NCBI GenBank assembly: GCA_035591015.1
Contig: JAXIUW010238063.1
Coordinates: 1-10,045, forward strand
Reading direction: 5' to 3'
DNA length: 10,045 nt
From: Cephalothrix simula
Lineage: Eukaryota; Nemertea; Palaeonemertea; Archinemertea; Cephalotrichidae
In this document: positions 1 through 7,679 of the stretch, one piece after another
Position numbering within the stretch: position 1 is the stretch's first letter
Layout: the number at the start of each line of letters is the position of its first letter
Program-made: the position numbers and the translations under genes
The notes under the pieces: generated by a model
Database searches by the model: none
What the model saw: only the letters and a program-made list of their open reading frames with translations
Told to the model about the DNA's origin: nothing

Positions 1-1304
1 ATATGTGTGACGTAATAACGATGGGAAAAAATTATTGTTAAACCACTGATGAAAGGCGTAAAAGCCGAAAGCTTTTGTTTCTTTTTTTTTCATTTTTCTT
101 GTGCCTGTAGTGTTTTTATTTGGATATAGTCGAAACTATTCGAGAGTTTTATTTCTTGGTTTTTTGTGATCACCCCAGGTCACTCTGACATTTTGTAGGG
201 TTCGATTTTTTAGTTAGCCTCTGAGCTTCTCAGAATTTTCCAATTTTGCCGACCACTGCGCTGTGTAATTACAACAATTGCACCACTGCAATGCTCAGTT
301 GGCTATTCTGGTTAATTAAGGTTGATTTGTGTTTATCGTATAGTGTTACTGATTCAATATTAATTGTCTTTCAACGCTCGTCGAGTTCTGGGGGTTGAGA
401 AGGGAGATTTTACGCATTTTGGCTTTTCATCAAGCATTTCGGAATGTCCAAAGGCGAAGAATCGAAAACCAACCATGTCCTTTATACATTAGGTAGCTTA
501 CCTGAATGGTTGGTCAACTTCAATATCCATCAACTCGATTTTTAACACGCAAGTCTCGTCTCTTATTGGAATTGACGTCTCAACTGCCTAAAGTTATTTC
601 TTACCAACTTAATATCTAAAAGGATGGATAGATATCACTTTACCACTTCGCTAAATGGTCATAGTAATAACGTCAAAGGCGATATTTAAAGAACCTGGGG
701 ATAATCATGAGATGAAATCCCTGCCTAATGTGAATTATGACCATCACATGTTTATATTAAGCAATGAGCATACCAACCTGTCCTCTGTCGTTTTATTACT
801 TTTATTTAACTCCCGCATTGTACCGAAAAATTTTATTATTTACCGGTTACCCGTTGTGAAAAAGGCAGGGTGTATCATGGGTTTGCCAAGTGCCCCGGCG
901 TTCGGTATCCGGTAGGGCAGTGATCATTGTTGATTGAGATTTTTGTCATATTTGTATAAGATTTCTTACACTGACTCATTGATGTAGGAGGGGACATTCA
1001 TCCTTAGGCTTCTGTCGTAGACACTTTACAATGTATACAACCCGGACCTGTATCCCAGCCTGTAGCATCTATATTTTGCCATAAAGGTACGTACGGAGTG
1101 GGAACGCCCATCACACCTACTCCTACATCTACAAGATTTGTGCGTTATTGTCTTAAATCTAAGTCCTACGTTCGTTAGAGAATCAGGGTTCTAAAAGGTA
1201 GAGGCTCCAGACGAAGACATGGTAAGGAGATCATCAGGAGGAAACATTAGAATTTCCACCTCAGGTGGACGAGTTTCGGCGCCTTTTCCTCAACTGGCGG
1301 TGCC

Positions 1305-1328
1305 ATAGCAAGGCAGATGTCTTGCTAT
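1305..1328. repeat. Small perfect hairpin
   Basis: The sequence atagcaag at 1305-1312 is the exact reverse complement of cttgctat at 1321-1328, with an 8-base loop. It has no adjacent U-run or gene end, so there is no reason to call it a functional structure. It may be chance or the remnant of a fold-back element. Confidence 0.4.
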
Positions 1329-2043
1329 TCTCCAGATGGGAGTATGGAGTCTCGAAAAATAATTTTTTTAAATTTAAGGGGTAGAATATTTGTTATGGGC
1401 TTTTTAAATGGTAAAGGGAGAAAAGAGAAATGCTAAGATTAATCAAGTCTGTACCAGGAGATACTATTGTAAACGCATTTAAGGATTTTAGGATGACTCT
1501 GGGATGTCTCAAGAGACCGTACCATCTTTAAATGTCTCTCTGATGAGTACATGTCAGTACTTAATAACTCAAAGTCCGGTCAATCAGTTAATTCCCTAAT
1601 GTGTTCGTCTATTTAATCAGAGTCCTCTTAGTTCAGTCACCAATTATTATCTTAGATCACGATTATTGGTAAATTCAATTCAGGAAATCGAAATCAGCAA
1701 ACGCACCAAAAACCATTTCCCTGCCGCTGGAAAAGGGTTTTCATTTTCATTCGACAGATAAGGACAAGTGGGGGAATTTTTTCTGTGACGCATTGATTTT
1801 AGCAGCTGCATATATCCTTTAGCATCAAGAAGGTCATAAGTGTTATAGAGGATTTCATATTGATCTTAGGCATCTATCTCTTAAAGGTCGTGTTCTTTTT
1901 TCTCCTCCCAGATAAGCCTAGGGCTGCCCCGGCTACACTGGCCAAATAAAAAAACGAATATGCACTTCTACCGGAAAAAGTGTCAGGCATATGTTGGACG
2001 AAAATTCTTTCTGGCTAAAAGCAGGCCTCCAGCAAAAATATAG

Positions 2044-2099
2044 CCAATGAAAACGTACCTTCCAATGCATATCTCAATGAAACATACCTTCCCAATCTA
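2044..2099. repeat. Imperfect tandem duplication, about 30-bp unit
   Basis: Two adjacent diverged copies share the pattern caatgaaaacgtaccttcc / caatgaaacataccttccc followed by aat and a short tail. The copies begin near 2045 and 2074. This is a local replication-slippage type duplication in non-coding DNA. Confidence 0.55.
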
Positions 2100-2685
2100 A
2101 ATTAGCTCTTTTATCAGTCCATCAAAGTGATAAAATAATTATTTCAAAATTTCGCCGCCATTTTGTTTCAACTTCCCCGACTATTATCCTGTGCACGGAA
2201 TGGGATGAATTCGGGGGTCCCTTGAGTTCCTTCAAGTGCTGGGGGAAGCTAAAAGAAAACAGAAATTGGAGGAGCCCTGGGCTGTCTGGAAATTGGGTTC
2301 AAACTACAGTTCCATTTAGTACACGTTTCCAATCGTATTTGACGCCCTTTTTCGACCCGATATATTTAATCATTGGAAATGTGTTATACATCATTCAAAA
2401 GCCCATAATTTCAGCTTTCTAAAAATGTATAAAAAAGTGGGTGCCCTTTGTCATCGTTTTGAGAAAAATCCAAATCCCGGATGCACCCCGCAAGCCAAAA
2501 AATACCCTGGAATTTACTGGTAATAAAAATGGGCGCGAAAACGAAACTCAAGATGGCCACCGATTCGTATGAAATATTATTGGTGAATGTATTATATAAA
2601 TATCGCTCATGCTGTGCACGGGTTGTCAATTGTCATATACTTCTATCAACACATATCATATCATATTTTTTGTATTTGAAAATTT

Positions 2686-2719
2686 GACTGGGTCCTTTCT
2701 ACGACTGGGTCCTTTTTAC
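2686..2719. repeat. 17-bp tandem duplication
   Basis: The sequence gactgggtcctttctac (2686-2702) is followed directly by gactgggtcctttttac (2703-2719), with a single mismatch. A related doublet built on gttgggtct occurs near 3977-4000 in the next intron, so the two may share an ancestral repeat. Confidence 0.7.
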
Positions 2720-2794
2720 GAAACTAATCCAACTGTAGTTTCAATCCAATTCATCCATACATTTCTGGATGAACGAATTCAACCTTTGTTTCAG

Positions 2795-2944
2795 ATTCCA
2801 ACTGTTGGACACAGATACAAGCTACAGGTGAAAAACCAATGTATTTAGAAGACCATACTTTAGTTGGTTATTCGGGGAAACTATATATTTTTGGTGGTGA
2901 ATTCGGTGCGGACTGGGAAACACCTCTTTGGATTCTTGACATAG
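2795..2944 (+). CDS. Kelch-repeat protein, internal exon A (one blade, partial gene)
   Basis: This internal exon encodes one kelch beta-propeller module, a fold usually used for protein-protein binding. A pyrimidine-rich acceptor (cctttgtttcag) precedes 2795, and the donor GTAAGA starts at 2945. The exon starts with two bases of a split codon and ends with one (phase 1-1), with 49 whole codons between. In those 49 residues: Trp4 (last strand of the previous blade), TGEKP at 10-14, His20, the hydrophobic strand GKLYIF then Gly33-Gly34, and LWILDI at 44-49. These are the standard kelch landmarks, although the usual Arg before His is absent here. The final g joins to the first two bases of exon B to give GAC (Asp), reading LDI-D-TKEW, which is the expected blade-to-blade join. 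An upstream exon must exist outside the part I can resolve. The family is clear; the orthologue is not. Confidence 0.9.
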
Positions 2945-3119
2945 GTAAGAAGTGAATTCAATACAGTACTTACAAAATTAAAGAATTAAAAAGAGTCCAA
3001 TCCTGGGTAAGGTGTACATCGGTTAGAGTCTTATATGAAAAAAATTTTTAACTTATTTTGTGCCTTCACTCCCCTACAGGTGTGACAAGAAATTTTTTAA
3101 AAAGTCTATGATGTGTAAA

Positions 3120-3300
3120 ATGTAGAGTCGGGTAAACATCTGAAGGGAACGGGTTCGATCCCTGGGTCTGCTGAGTGCTCTCGGGGTCCCAATCTTCATT
3201 TGTATCAATTATATACGAATAGGGATAAGGGGTTCCAGTGCATCTTCTAGAAGATCTCGGCGGACGTCTCACAGTTTTTTATTATCCATTTGTATTGGTA
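3120..3300 (+). mobile_element. tRNA-related SINE fragment with pol III B box
   Basis: GGTTCGATCCC at 3152-3162 matches the RNA polymerase III B-box consensus and can form a four-pair T-arm-like stem around a ttcgatc loop. No good A box or full cloverleaf is seen upstream, so this is not a tRNA gene. The segment continues into a tail with aggggttcc...cttctagaagatc (3228-3255). A related tail recurs at 6569-6609 inside a separate inverted repeat, which shows the sequence is dispersed. I infer a degraded tRNA-derived SINE; its boundaries are approximate and no target duplication was found. Confidence 0.55.
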
Positions 3301-3486
3301 ATTGGTAAATATGCTGAAGATCATCACCTAGGTTACATAATGTCTCTGCCAATAAACAAGAGATATCTGTTTTATGATCTTTTATGATTCCTATCATAGA
3401 TCCAACAATCAAGTATCGTTAATATTTATTCAAGCTGAAATTCTATATTGGTCACTTGCTTCTGTAAATATAATCTCGGTAGCTTG

Positions 3487-3501
3487 ATCGTTATCAACGA
3501 T
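3487..3501. repeat. Small perfect hairpin
   Basis: The sequence atcgtt (3487-3492) pairs exactly with aacgat (3496-3501) across a 3-base loop. It lies 35 bases before another perfect hairpin. No function can be assigned. Confidence 0.4.
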
Positions 3502-3536
3502 GTACATTTGTAGTTGAAAATTTTTAGCAAATAAAC

Positions 3537-3557
3537 CATTTTCTGCGACAGAAAATG
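3537..3557. repeat. Perfect 9-bp hairpin with 3-base loop
   Basis: The sequence cattttctg (3537-3545) and cagaaaatg (3549-3557) are exact reverse complements around cga. The hairpin lies 46 bases upstream of the first dispersed CACGTG motif copy. Its role is unknown. Confidence 0.5.
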
Positions 3558-3602
3558 ATGAACGATGCTATGTGTGTATGTTATATTTACATTCCCAACA
3601 CG

Positions 3603-3637
3603 AAATCGGCCATTTTAAAATGATAATTGGCCACGTG
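3603..3637 (+). repeat. Dispersed CCATTTT...CCACGTG motif, copy 1
   Basis: The copy reads aaatcggccatttt, then an AT-rich spacer, then aattggccacgtg, with CACGTG at 3632-3637. It is the most isolated copy of a motif found at least eight times in the window. The same family recurs at 4075-4203 and 8661-8982. Confidence 0.75.
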
Positions 3638-3694
3638 TTTATGGAATTTGTAAATATTGAACTGGGTAATAAATTGGTTGGCCGCTTTATAAAT

Positions 3695-3815
3695 GAGGGA
3701 AAAGCCCCTTGACCCATTCTCAAAGCTTAGGAAAAATGAAGATTCAAGTTTATTTTGGCTCGGGTTGCAGCCCGGGGAAAAATATTTTTCGACGAAAAAT
3801 TATTCATTTTGAAAA
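3695..3815 (+). repeat. Diverged dispersed repeat, copy 1
   Basis: The segment aaaagcccc...ctcaaagcttaggaaaaatgaagattcaagtt...ggggaaaaatatttttcgacgaaa has a parallel in the same order at 5371-5525. It follows motif copy 1 downstream, and the 5371 copy likewise follows a cagccattttgatat remnant at about 5309. The motif and this segment may therefore belong to one longer repeat family. Confidence 0.65.
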
Positions 3816-3860
3816 AACATGATCACAGAAATTAATATGTTGGTCTGTATGACCTGCTTT

Positions 3861-3931
3861 AGGGTTCCAGGCGATCCCAAATAAAACTTTAAATTAAAAT
3901 AAATTAAATTTGGTTCAGGCGCCGGAACCCT
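3861..3931. repeat. Imperfect fold-back with agggttcc ends
   Basis: The ends agggttcc (3861-3868) and ggaaccct (3924-3931) are exact reverse complements. Pairing extends inward imperfectly (aggcg...cccaaataaaactt against the reverse complement of aaatttggttcaggcgcc). The centre is an A/T-only stretch. It resembles a very short MITE-like fold-back. No target duplication is evident. Confidence 0.5.
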
Positions 3932-4074
3932 GGGCAACCAAAAAATGAAAGAATTTGTCTTATATAACGGGGATCTAGTTGGGTCTGTTGGGTCTTTTTA
4001 CTCATTCTTTACTGTAATACTTTTATAATTCATTGTTCTGCAATTTTTAAACGATAAGCGTAGTGATACACTCT

Positions 4075-4203
4075 ATAATTCATTCAAATCGGCCATTTTG
4101 GATTGGTAATTAGCCACGTGTCTTTTGCGTTATTTTTGATGACGTAGATGTAATCAATAATTTATTCAAATCCGCCATTTTGAATTTATGATTAGCCACG
4201 TGC
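4075..4203 (+). repeat. Dispersed CCATTTT...CCACGTG motif, copies 2 and 3
   Basis: Two head-to-tail copies each read attcaaatc(g/c)gccatttt, then an AT-rich spacer, then attagccacgtg. The CACGTG hexamers lie at 4115-4120 and 4197-4202, a spacing of 82 bases. The sequence between the copies ends in aatcaataatttattca, which is also present before the last copy near 8931, so the ancestral monomer was probably about 82-84 bp. Copy 3 ends 36 bases before exon B. Confidence 0.85.
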
Positions 4204-4238
4204 TTATAATTTTATGTATAATACATCTCTACTTTTAG

Positions 4239-4397
4239 ACACAAAAGAATGGAAACAACCAACTTATCAAAAGGGCATGCTACTCCCCTCTGGGCGTCAG
4301 GGTCATAGTGTTGTGACACACAAAGGAGCAATGTATATTTATGGTGGCCATATAAATATCAAAGGATCATTCAGTGAACTCTGGACATTCGATTTTC
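4239..4397 (+). CDS. Kelch-repeat protein, internal exon B (one blade)
   Basis: This is the second kelch module and the clearest of the three. The acceptor is ctctacttttag at 4227-4238 and the donor GTATGT starts at 4398. The exon has 159 bp in phase 1-1, with 52 whole codons. Residues: Trp4, Pro16, Arg19 and His22 (PSGRQGH), then a hydrophobic strand ending in GAMYIY and Gly35-Gly36, then SELWTFDF at 45-52. This matches the kelch pattern P..R.GH-(strand)-GG-(loop)-LW.FD. The frame runs open back to an upstream ATG at 4214, but that ATG lies in intron sequence before a good acceptor and is not a likely start. The frame closes at a stop just after the donor, as expected for an intron. The trailing c joins exon C to form CCG (Pro). 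Confidence 0.93.
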
Positions 4398-4660
4398 GTA
4401 TGTATCCATTAATTTACTAGTATCAGCAGTCAGGACCCTTGTTTTAAATCAATGTTTGATCAATTACTAACTCATCGTAAATTTAGAGCTTTTACTTGTT
4501 TTTAGTAGGGAAACTTTGATTTTGTCTTCATTTGTAATCTTTCCTATTCCTGTACAGAATTGGACCGGCAAAAATCGATATTTGTGTTCACAATTTTGAA
4601 TGACATGAAATGAAATACCATCGACTTTTCGCATCAAGTTTTAAAGTTCACCGAAATCGA

Positions 4661-4670
4661 CCAGTTGTGA
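4661..4670. repeat. Target-site duplication, left (MITE)
   Basis: The sequence ccagttgtga directly abuts the left inverted repeat and matches 5175-5184 at 9 of 10 positions. The true duplication may be the 8 identical bases ccagttgt with two bases of flank. Confidence 0.75.
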
Positions 4671-5174
4671 GGCCCTGGAATAAGAAAAGCTCGTCGCCCT
4701 CATCGCCGCTTAACAACATTTATTCGTCGCGTCGTCGTTTCACTCGATTATTGACTATTATGTCTTGTCGCTTCGTCGCATGTCACCACTATTCATCGCT
4801 CCGTCGCTACCAAAGTGCTGAACTGGGGCTTATTCGTCGTCGTCGCAATTTCGGTCCGATTTGGAGAGAAAAGACACGTCGTCGTCGTATGATATTCTAA
4901 TGCAATAAAAAATTACATGATCGACACAATTCCGGTGGTCACCTTTCGATCAGAAATTAAAAAGACGCAAGAGTGAAATCATAATGCTTGACGTACACTT
5001 GACGTAGCAAAATGGGTCGCCTTTACCTCAGAAATTGACAAAATTTTCTCGCTTCGCTTCGCTCGGTGCATTTACAAGAGTGCATTGAATAAGCTCGTCC
5101 CGTCGCGAAAACAGGGCATAAAAAGGTTTTCGTCGCGCTCGTCGCCGGCGACGAGCTTTTATCATTCCAGGGCC
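4671..5174. mobile_element. hAT-like non-autonomous transposon (MITE), 504 bp
   Basis: The terminal inverted repeats are 28 bp with two mismatches: 4671-4698 begins ggccctggaat and ends agctcgtcgcc, and 5147-5174 is its reverse complement. The element is flanked by a direct repeat, ccagttgtga at 4661-4670 and ccagttgtca at 5175-5184 (9 of 10 bases), immediately abutting the repeats on both sides. Both subterminal regions are crowded with the motif CGTCGC / TCGTCG, resembling the subterminal transposase-binding repeats of hAT elements. No transposase is encoded. The 96-residue Arg-rich reading frame at 4610-4900 is an artefact of these CGT/CGC runs. The hAT assignment is inferred from the target-site length and subterminal repeats; the element's identity as an inverted-repeat transposon is well supported. 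Confidence 0.85.
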
Positions 5175-5184
5175 CCAGTTGTCA
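5175..5184. repeat. Target-site duplication, right (MITE)
   Basis: The sequence ccagttgtca directly abuts the right inverted repeat and pairs with 4661-4670. The single mismatch suggests limited decay since insertion. Confidence 0.75.
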
Positions 5185-5370
5185 ATTGACCTGGTTTTTA
5201 GTGCCCCCCTTATAAAACAAATTGTACGCTACTTTAGGGATACACTAGCCATCGGCTTTTTTTACATGCCGGACACTGAACACCGGGGAACACGAAATGA
5301 ATTACACCAGCCATTTTGATATGGGGAAACCATATTTTTTATTTAATTTAATTTATTCGAAAAAAAAATT

Positions 5371-5525
5371 GAGCAAAAAAGCCCCGCGCTGTTTTCTCGA
5401 AAGTCCTTGGCCTCTCCTAAAAGCTTAGAAAAAATGTAGATTCTAGTTAAGTTGGAGGAGTTCGTCGCTGCGTAGCCACTCAGGGCGAAAAATATTTTTA
5501 GTAGAAATAAATTTCAAAATTTTTT
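5371..5525 (+). repeat. Diverged dispersed repeat, copy 2
   Basis: It shares with 3695-3815 the ordered blocks aaaaagcccc, aaagcttagaaaaaatgtagattctagtt and gggcgaaaaatatttttagtagaaa. A third short match (agctttagaaaaacgtatattctatt) lies near 8604-8630, just before the 84-bp array. The copies are diverged enough to be old. Confidence 0.65.
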
Positions 5526-5918
5526 CTCAAAGAAATTTTTAGGGATGGTTCGACGGGTGAGAATTGAGTACTACGTCTATTTGCATTTTTTGAAAAAAAT
5601 GACTTGTTGAAATAAATCTTTCAGTACCGTTAATGAGAAAATCCTTCCAAAATATGGACGGTGGAATATCATTCCGAAGAACCACTTTTACCCATTTTCA
5701 TTAAAAAAAAATCAATCCAATTTCTCAACTCCAAATGCGACTTAATCGAAAATTTAGATTTTCGCACCCTTCGAGTTCTCTTTCTCTGAGGGGCCCAATG
5801 TCCCTAATGGCGGTGTAATCCCAAACATGCATTTACTAAAATCTGTAGTTTTCCAAGATTTAAAAATATAAGAATCACAGAATCTAGGCCCCACGATTGA
5901 ACAAAGTCCAGAAAATAA

Positions 5919-5930
5919 GGGGGGGGGGGG
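5919..5930 (+). repeat. Homopolymer run of 12 G
   Basis: Twelve consecutive G residues are followed by tgg in otherwise AT-rich intron DNA. The run could support a G-quadruplex only with neighbouring strands. It is also a frequent site of length error in sequencing. Confidence 0.9.
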
Positions 5931-5982
5931 TGGCAATGTTCCTTGATTTCTTACGACATTACAATTTTTAAATAGATTTTTC

Positions 5983-6668
5983 TACACAAATTTATGGAAA
6001 AATTGGATGAGGCAACGTGAAATGTATCTCCAATACATTTTTGGAAAGGGCATGAAAAGTTACAAACCATGGGAGGGTTTTTTAATTTTTTGCCCCAACT
6101 GGTGGGGAGTGGTGTGGGGCAAAATGTGCAAAAAATTCTAAAATAGTGTTCGGATGTTCGGAACACCCCGAATCGTTCAGGTTAGACCAAAACTATTTAC
6201 AATAGGTTGTTTGGCATATCAACCCAATGATCCAAATACTGGGTTCCTAATAGTATCAGTGGAACAGTCAATGATCCCATATGAGCCTTCAAAGAAATTA
6301 ATCCAGACTTGGCAATTTTGCACCTACATGTAGGACCCCGGTATTTGGGCCATTTTGTATGCTTGAAATGCCAAACAACCTACTGTAGCCAGTTTTTATC
6401 CAAACTGACCAATTCGGGATGTTCCCTTAACATCCGACCACTAAAAGTGGAACTTAGTCTATTTTTAAGTTTTTGCACATTTGGTGCCACCACTCCCCAC
6501 CAGGTGGGGCAAAAAATTAAAAACCCTCCCATGGTGTGTAACTTTCTATGCTCTTTCCAAAAATATATAGGGTTAAGGGGTTCCGATGCCCCTTCTAGGA
6601 GATCGCGACAGGGGGCAAAATTTTTACATTTTACAGTGCCTCTTCTAATTTTTCCATCCATTTGTGTA
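5983..6668. mobile_element. Long inverted repeat / fold-back element, about 690 bp
   Basis: The left arm, about 5983-6250, matches the reverse complement of the right arm, about 6331-6668, around an 80-base centre. Landmarks shared in order are tacacaaat, atggaaaaatt, tttttggaaag, gttaca(a/c)accatgggagggtttt, aattttttgcccca, tggtggggagtggtg, aaatgtgcaaaaa, gtcggatgtt/ttcggatgtt and taggttgtttggcat. The right arm carries extra sequence (about 6569-6630) missing from the left, including the tail shared with the SINE at 3220-3260. The reading frames in both arms share a KNPPMVCNF peptide only because the arms are inverted copies; no protein family is recognised. The arms are diverged at many positions, so the element is old. 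Confidence 0.8.
6323..6334. repeat. Perfect 12-bp palindrome
   Basis: The sequence cctacatgtagg is self-complementary. It lies at the junction between the centre and the right arm of the long inverted repeat, and may mark an old arm boundary. Confidence 0.5.
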
Positions 6669-7034
6669 TGTTGTTTTGATGGATTTCGCCAAGAGGTTCT
6701 TTTGAGTAGAGTGTCTCGTCTCCTATCATAGATGATGTGTCTGTATCTAGGGGGTTATAATGGTTATTATGACCAATACAATACCCCTTAGGGTCCTTTT
6801 AGGTGCGTCTAGCTAGTTTGAACATAATTGGATATGATATACCCTATCTTGCTTACAAAATTGCCATCAAATAGAATTAACTTGTCAGCGATATGGAAGA
6901 TCATTTCAACATTTCTGACCAAAAGAATGATTCTGTCATGCTCAAATTGGTATTCGTTTTTCCACATATCGTAGGGCTGGCTTTAAAGCTCATGAAGGCA
7001 AAAATTTCAACCTGGAAAAGCCGACAAGCGTCAT

Positions 7035-7398
7035 CATTGGATGAACACTCGACTGGCTCGTAATTTTCTTTTCTTTCATATAAAAAAACGCATCAAAATC
7101 CATTAAATATTTTAATGTCAAATACCCAATTTAGTAGAGCACTTTTAAGCCCAATCTCAGGTCTTCATTACTCCCGACGTTCGCTGAACACGAAGCTTTC
7201 CGAGTTCTTACGGATGTACTCGAACTAACAGGTAGACCACTAATTTTAGCACGCACCTCAGGGAGTAGTAAAGACCTGATATTGGGCTCAAAAAGTGGTC
7301 TACTAAATTGGGTAATTGACGTAGAAATATTCAATGGATTTTGATGCGTTTTTTTTTATAAAAGAAGAGAAAATTCCGCGTCGAGTGTTCATCCAATG
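7035..7398. mobile_element. Fold-back element with about 140-bp inverted arms
   Basis: The left arm (7035-7175) and the reverse complement of the right arm (7261-7398) align nearly throughout. They share cattggatgaacactcga, acgcatcaaaatccatt, acccaatttagtaga, agcccaat.tcaggtctt and actccc. The centre is 85 bp. Outside the arms, a partial tcatc match suggests the true ends may extend a few bases. No transposase is present and no convincing target duplication was seen. It ends 122 bases before exon C. The 67-residue minus-strand frame over it is not a gene. Confidence 0.85.
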
Positions 7399-7520
7399 TT
7401 CGGGATGATTTTAAAATCTAACGTTAGATCCCGCCTTTCATATCCCCCTGGTACTATGTTTGCGGGTCATCCATGTCCTCCAATTGAGCCCTCATCAGTT
7501 TTCTGTTTTTATGATTTCAG

Positions 7521-7679
7521 CGTCTTCGGTTTGGGTTCTCAACCACTCTTCAATGTCGGCCAGTGACGGTCCGGGCCCTCGGCGATGGCATGTAGCTGTC
7601 GTGTACAATGATTCGATGTATATACACGGTGGTATTACTGACCCAGAAACAAAAAGTGATATTTGGAGATGGTGTTTTA
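7521..7679 (+). CDS. Kelch-repeat protein, internal exon C (one blade)
   Basis: This is the third kelch module, exactly as long as exon B (159 bp, phase 1-1, 52 whole codons). The acceptor is ttatgatttcag at 7509-7520 and the donor is GTAAGT, starting at 7680. Residues: Trp4, Pro17/Pro19, Arg20-Arg21, His23, a strand ending in SMYIH and Gly36-Gly37, then SDIWRWCF at 45-52. Trp4, the GG pair and the late Trp48 sit at almost the same residue numbers as in exon B. The frame continues from exon B without a break. The final a leads into another exon not found in the remaining 2.4 kb. The MYIHGG strand resembles the last blade of some KLHDC-type proteins, but that is not enough to assign a name. 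Confidence 0.92.

Larger units (their letters stand above)
1..2794. other. Upstream intron or 5' flank, no exon recognised
   Basis: No kelch-like segment with matching phase-1 splice sites is apparent in this 2.8 kb on either strand. The longest open frame (655-915, +) encodes a low-information peptide with no recognised motif and is probably chance. Since exon A needs an upstream phase-1 exon, this stretch is best read as intron sequence, at least in its 3' part. It contains scattered small hairpins and short tandem duplications listed separately, and otherwise nothing I can name. Confidence 0.6.
2945..4238 (+). other. Intron A-B of the kelch gene (1294 bp, phase 1)
   Basis: This intron lies between a GTAAGA donor and a cttttag acceptor. 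It is bounded by two kelch exons whose reading frame is continuous across it. It carries a tRNA-like SINE fragment, two perfect small hairpins near 3490-3557, an imperfect fold-back near 3861-3931, and three copies of a dispersed motif ending in CACGTG. The last copy ends only 36 bases before the exon B acceptor. Confidence 0.88.
4398..7520 (+). other. Intron B-C of the kelch gene (3123 bp, phase 1)
   Basis: This intron lies between a GTATGT donor and a gatttcag acceptor and is largely built from mobile-element debris: a hAT-like MITE, a copy of a diverged dispersed repeat, a long inverted repeat and a fold-back element. I see nothing recognisable at 4398-4660, 5185-5300, 5530-5982 or 6669-7034, apart from a run of 12 G at 5919-5930 and an imperfect hairpin at about 6748-6790. 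Confidence 0.88.

Noticed and set aside
655-915. 86-residue open frame on the + strand
   Set aside because: It has no recognisable domain, signal peptide or compositional bias of coding DNA, and no splice or promoter context. Its length is within chance expectation.
2411-2848. Overlapping short frames on both strands before exon A
   Set aside because: They conflict with each other and with the exon A reading frame. The frame ending at 2848 crosses the exon A acceptor in a different frame from the kelch one.
3080-3087. Possible exon after the ctacag acceptor-like site
   Set aside because: The sequence after it hits stops quickly in all frames and shows no kelch pattern.
3120-3190. tRNA gene
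   Set aside because: Only the B box / T-arm part is present. There is no acceptor stem, A box or anticodon arm.
3066-3272. 68-residue minus-strand frame
   Set aside because: It lies across the SINE-like repeat and is explained by it.
4214-4238. ATG at 4214 as a protein start for the exon B frame
   Set aside because: A good acceptor at 4227-4238 and a continuous frame from exon A show that this segment is intron.
4610-4900. 96-residue Arg/Ser-rich protein
   Set aside because: It arises from CGTCGC/TCGTCG runs inside the MITE and starts outside the element, so it is not a gene.
5208-5215. TATA-like cttataaaa as a promoter
   Set aside because: It is a lone AT-rich hexamer in AT-rich intron DNA with no initiator or downstream gene start.
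5951-6731. Frames in both arms sharing a KNPPMVCNF peptide, looking like a conserved small protein family
   Set aside because: The similarity comes from the inverted repeat at DNA level and extends equally through non-coding parts. No known domain is present.
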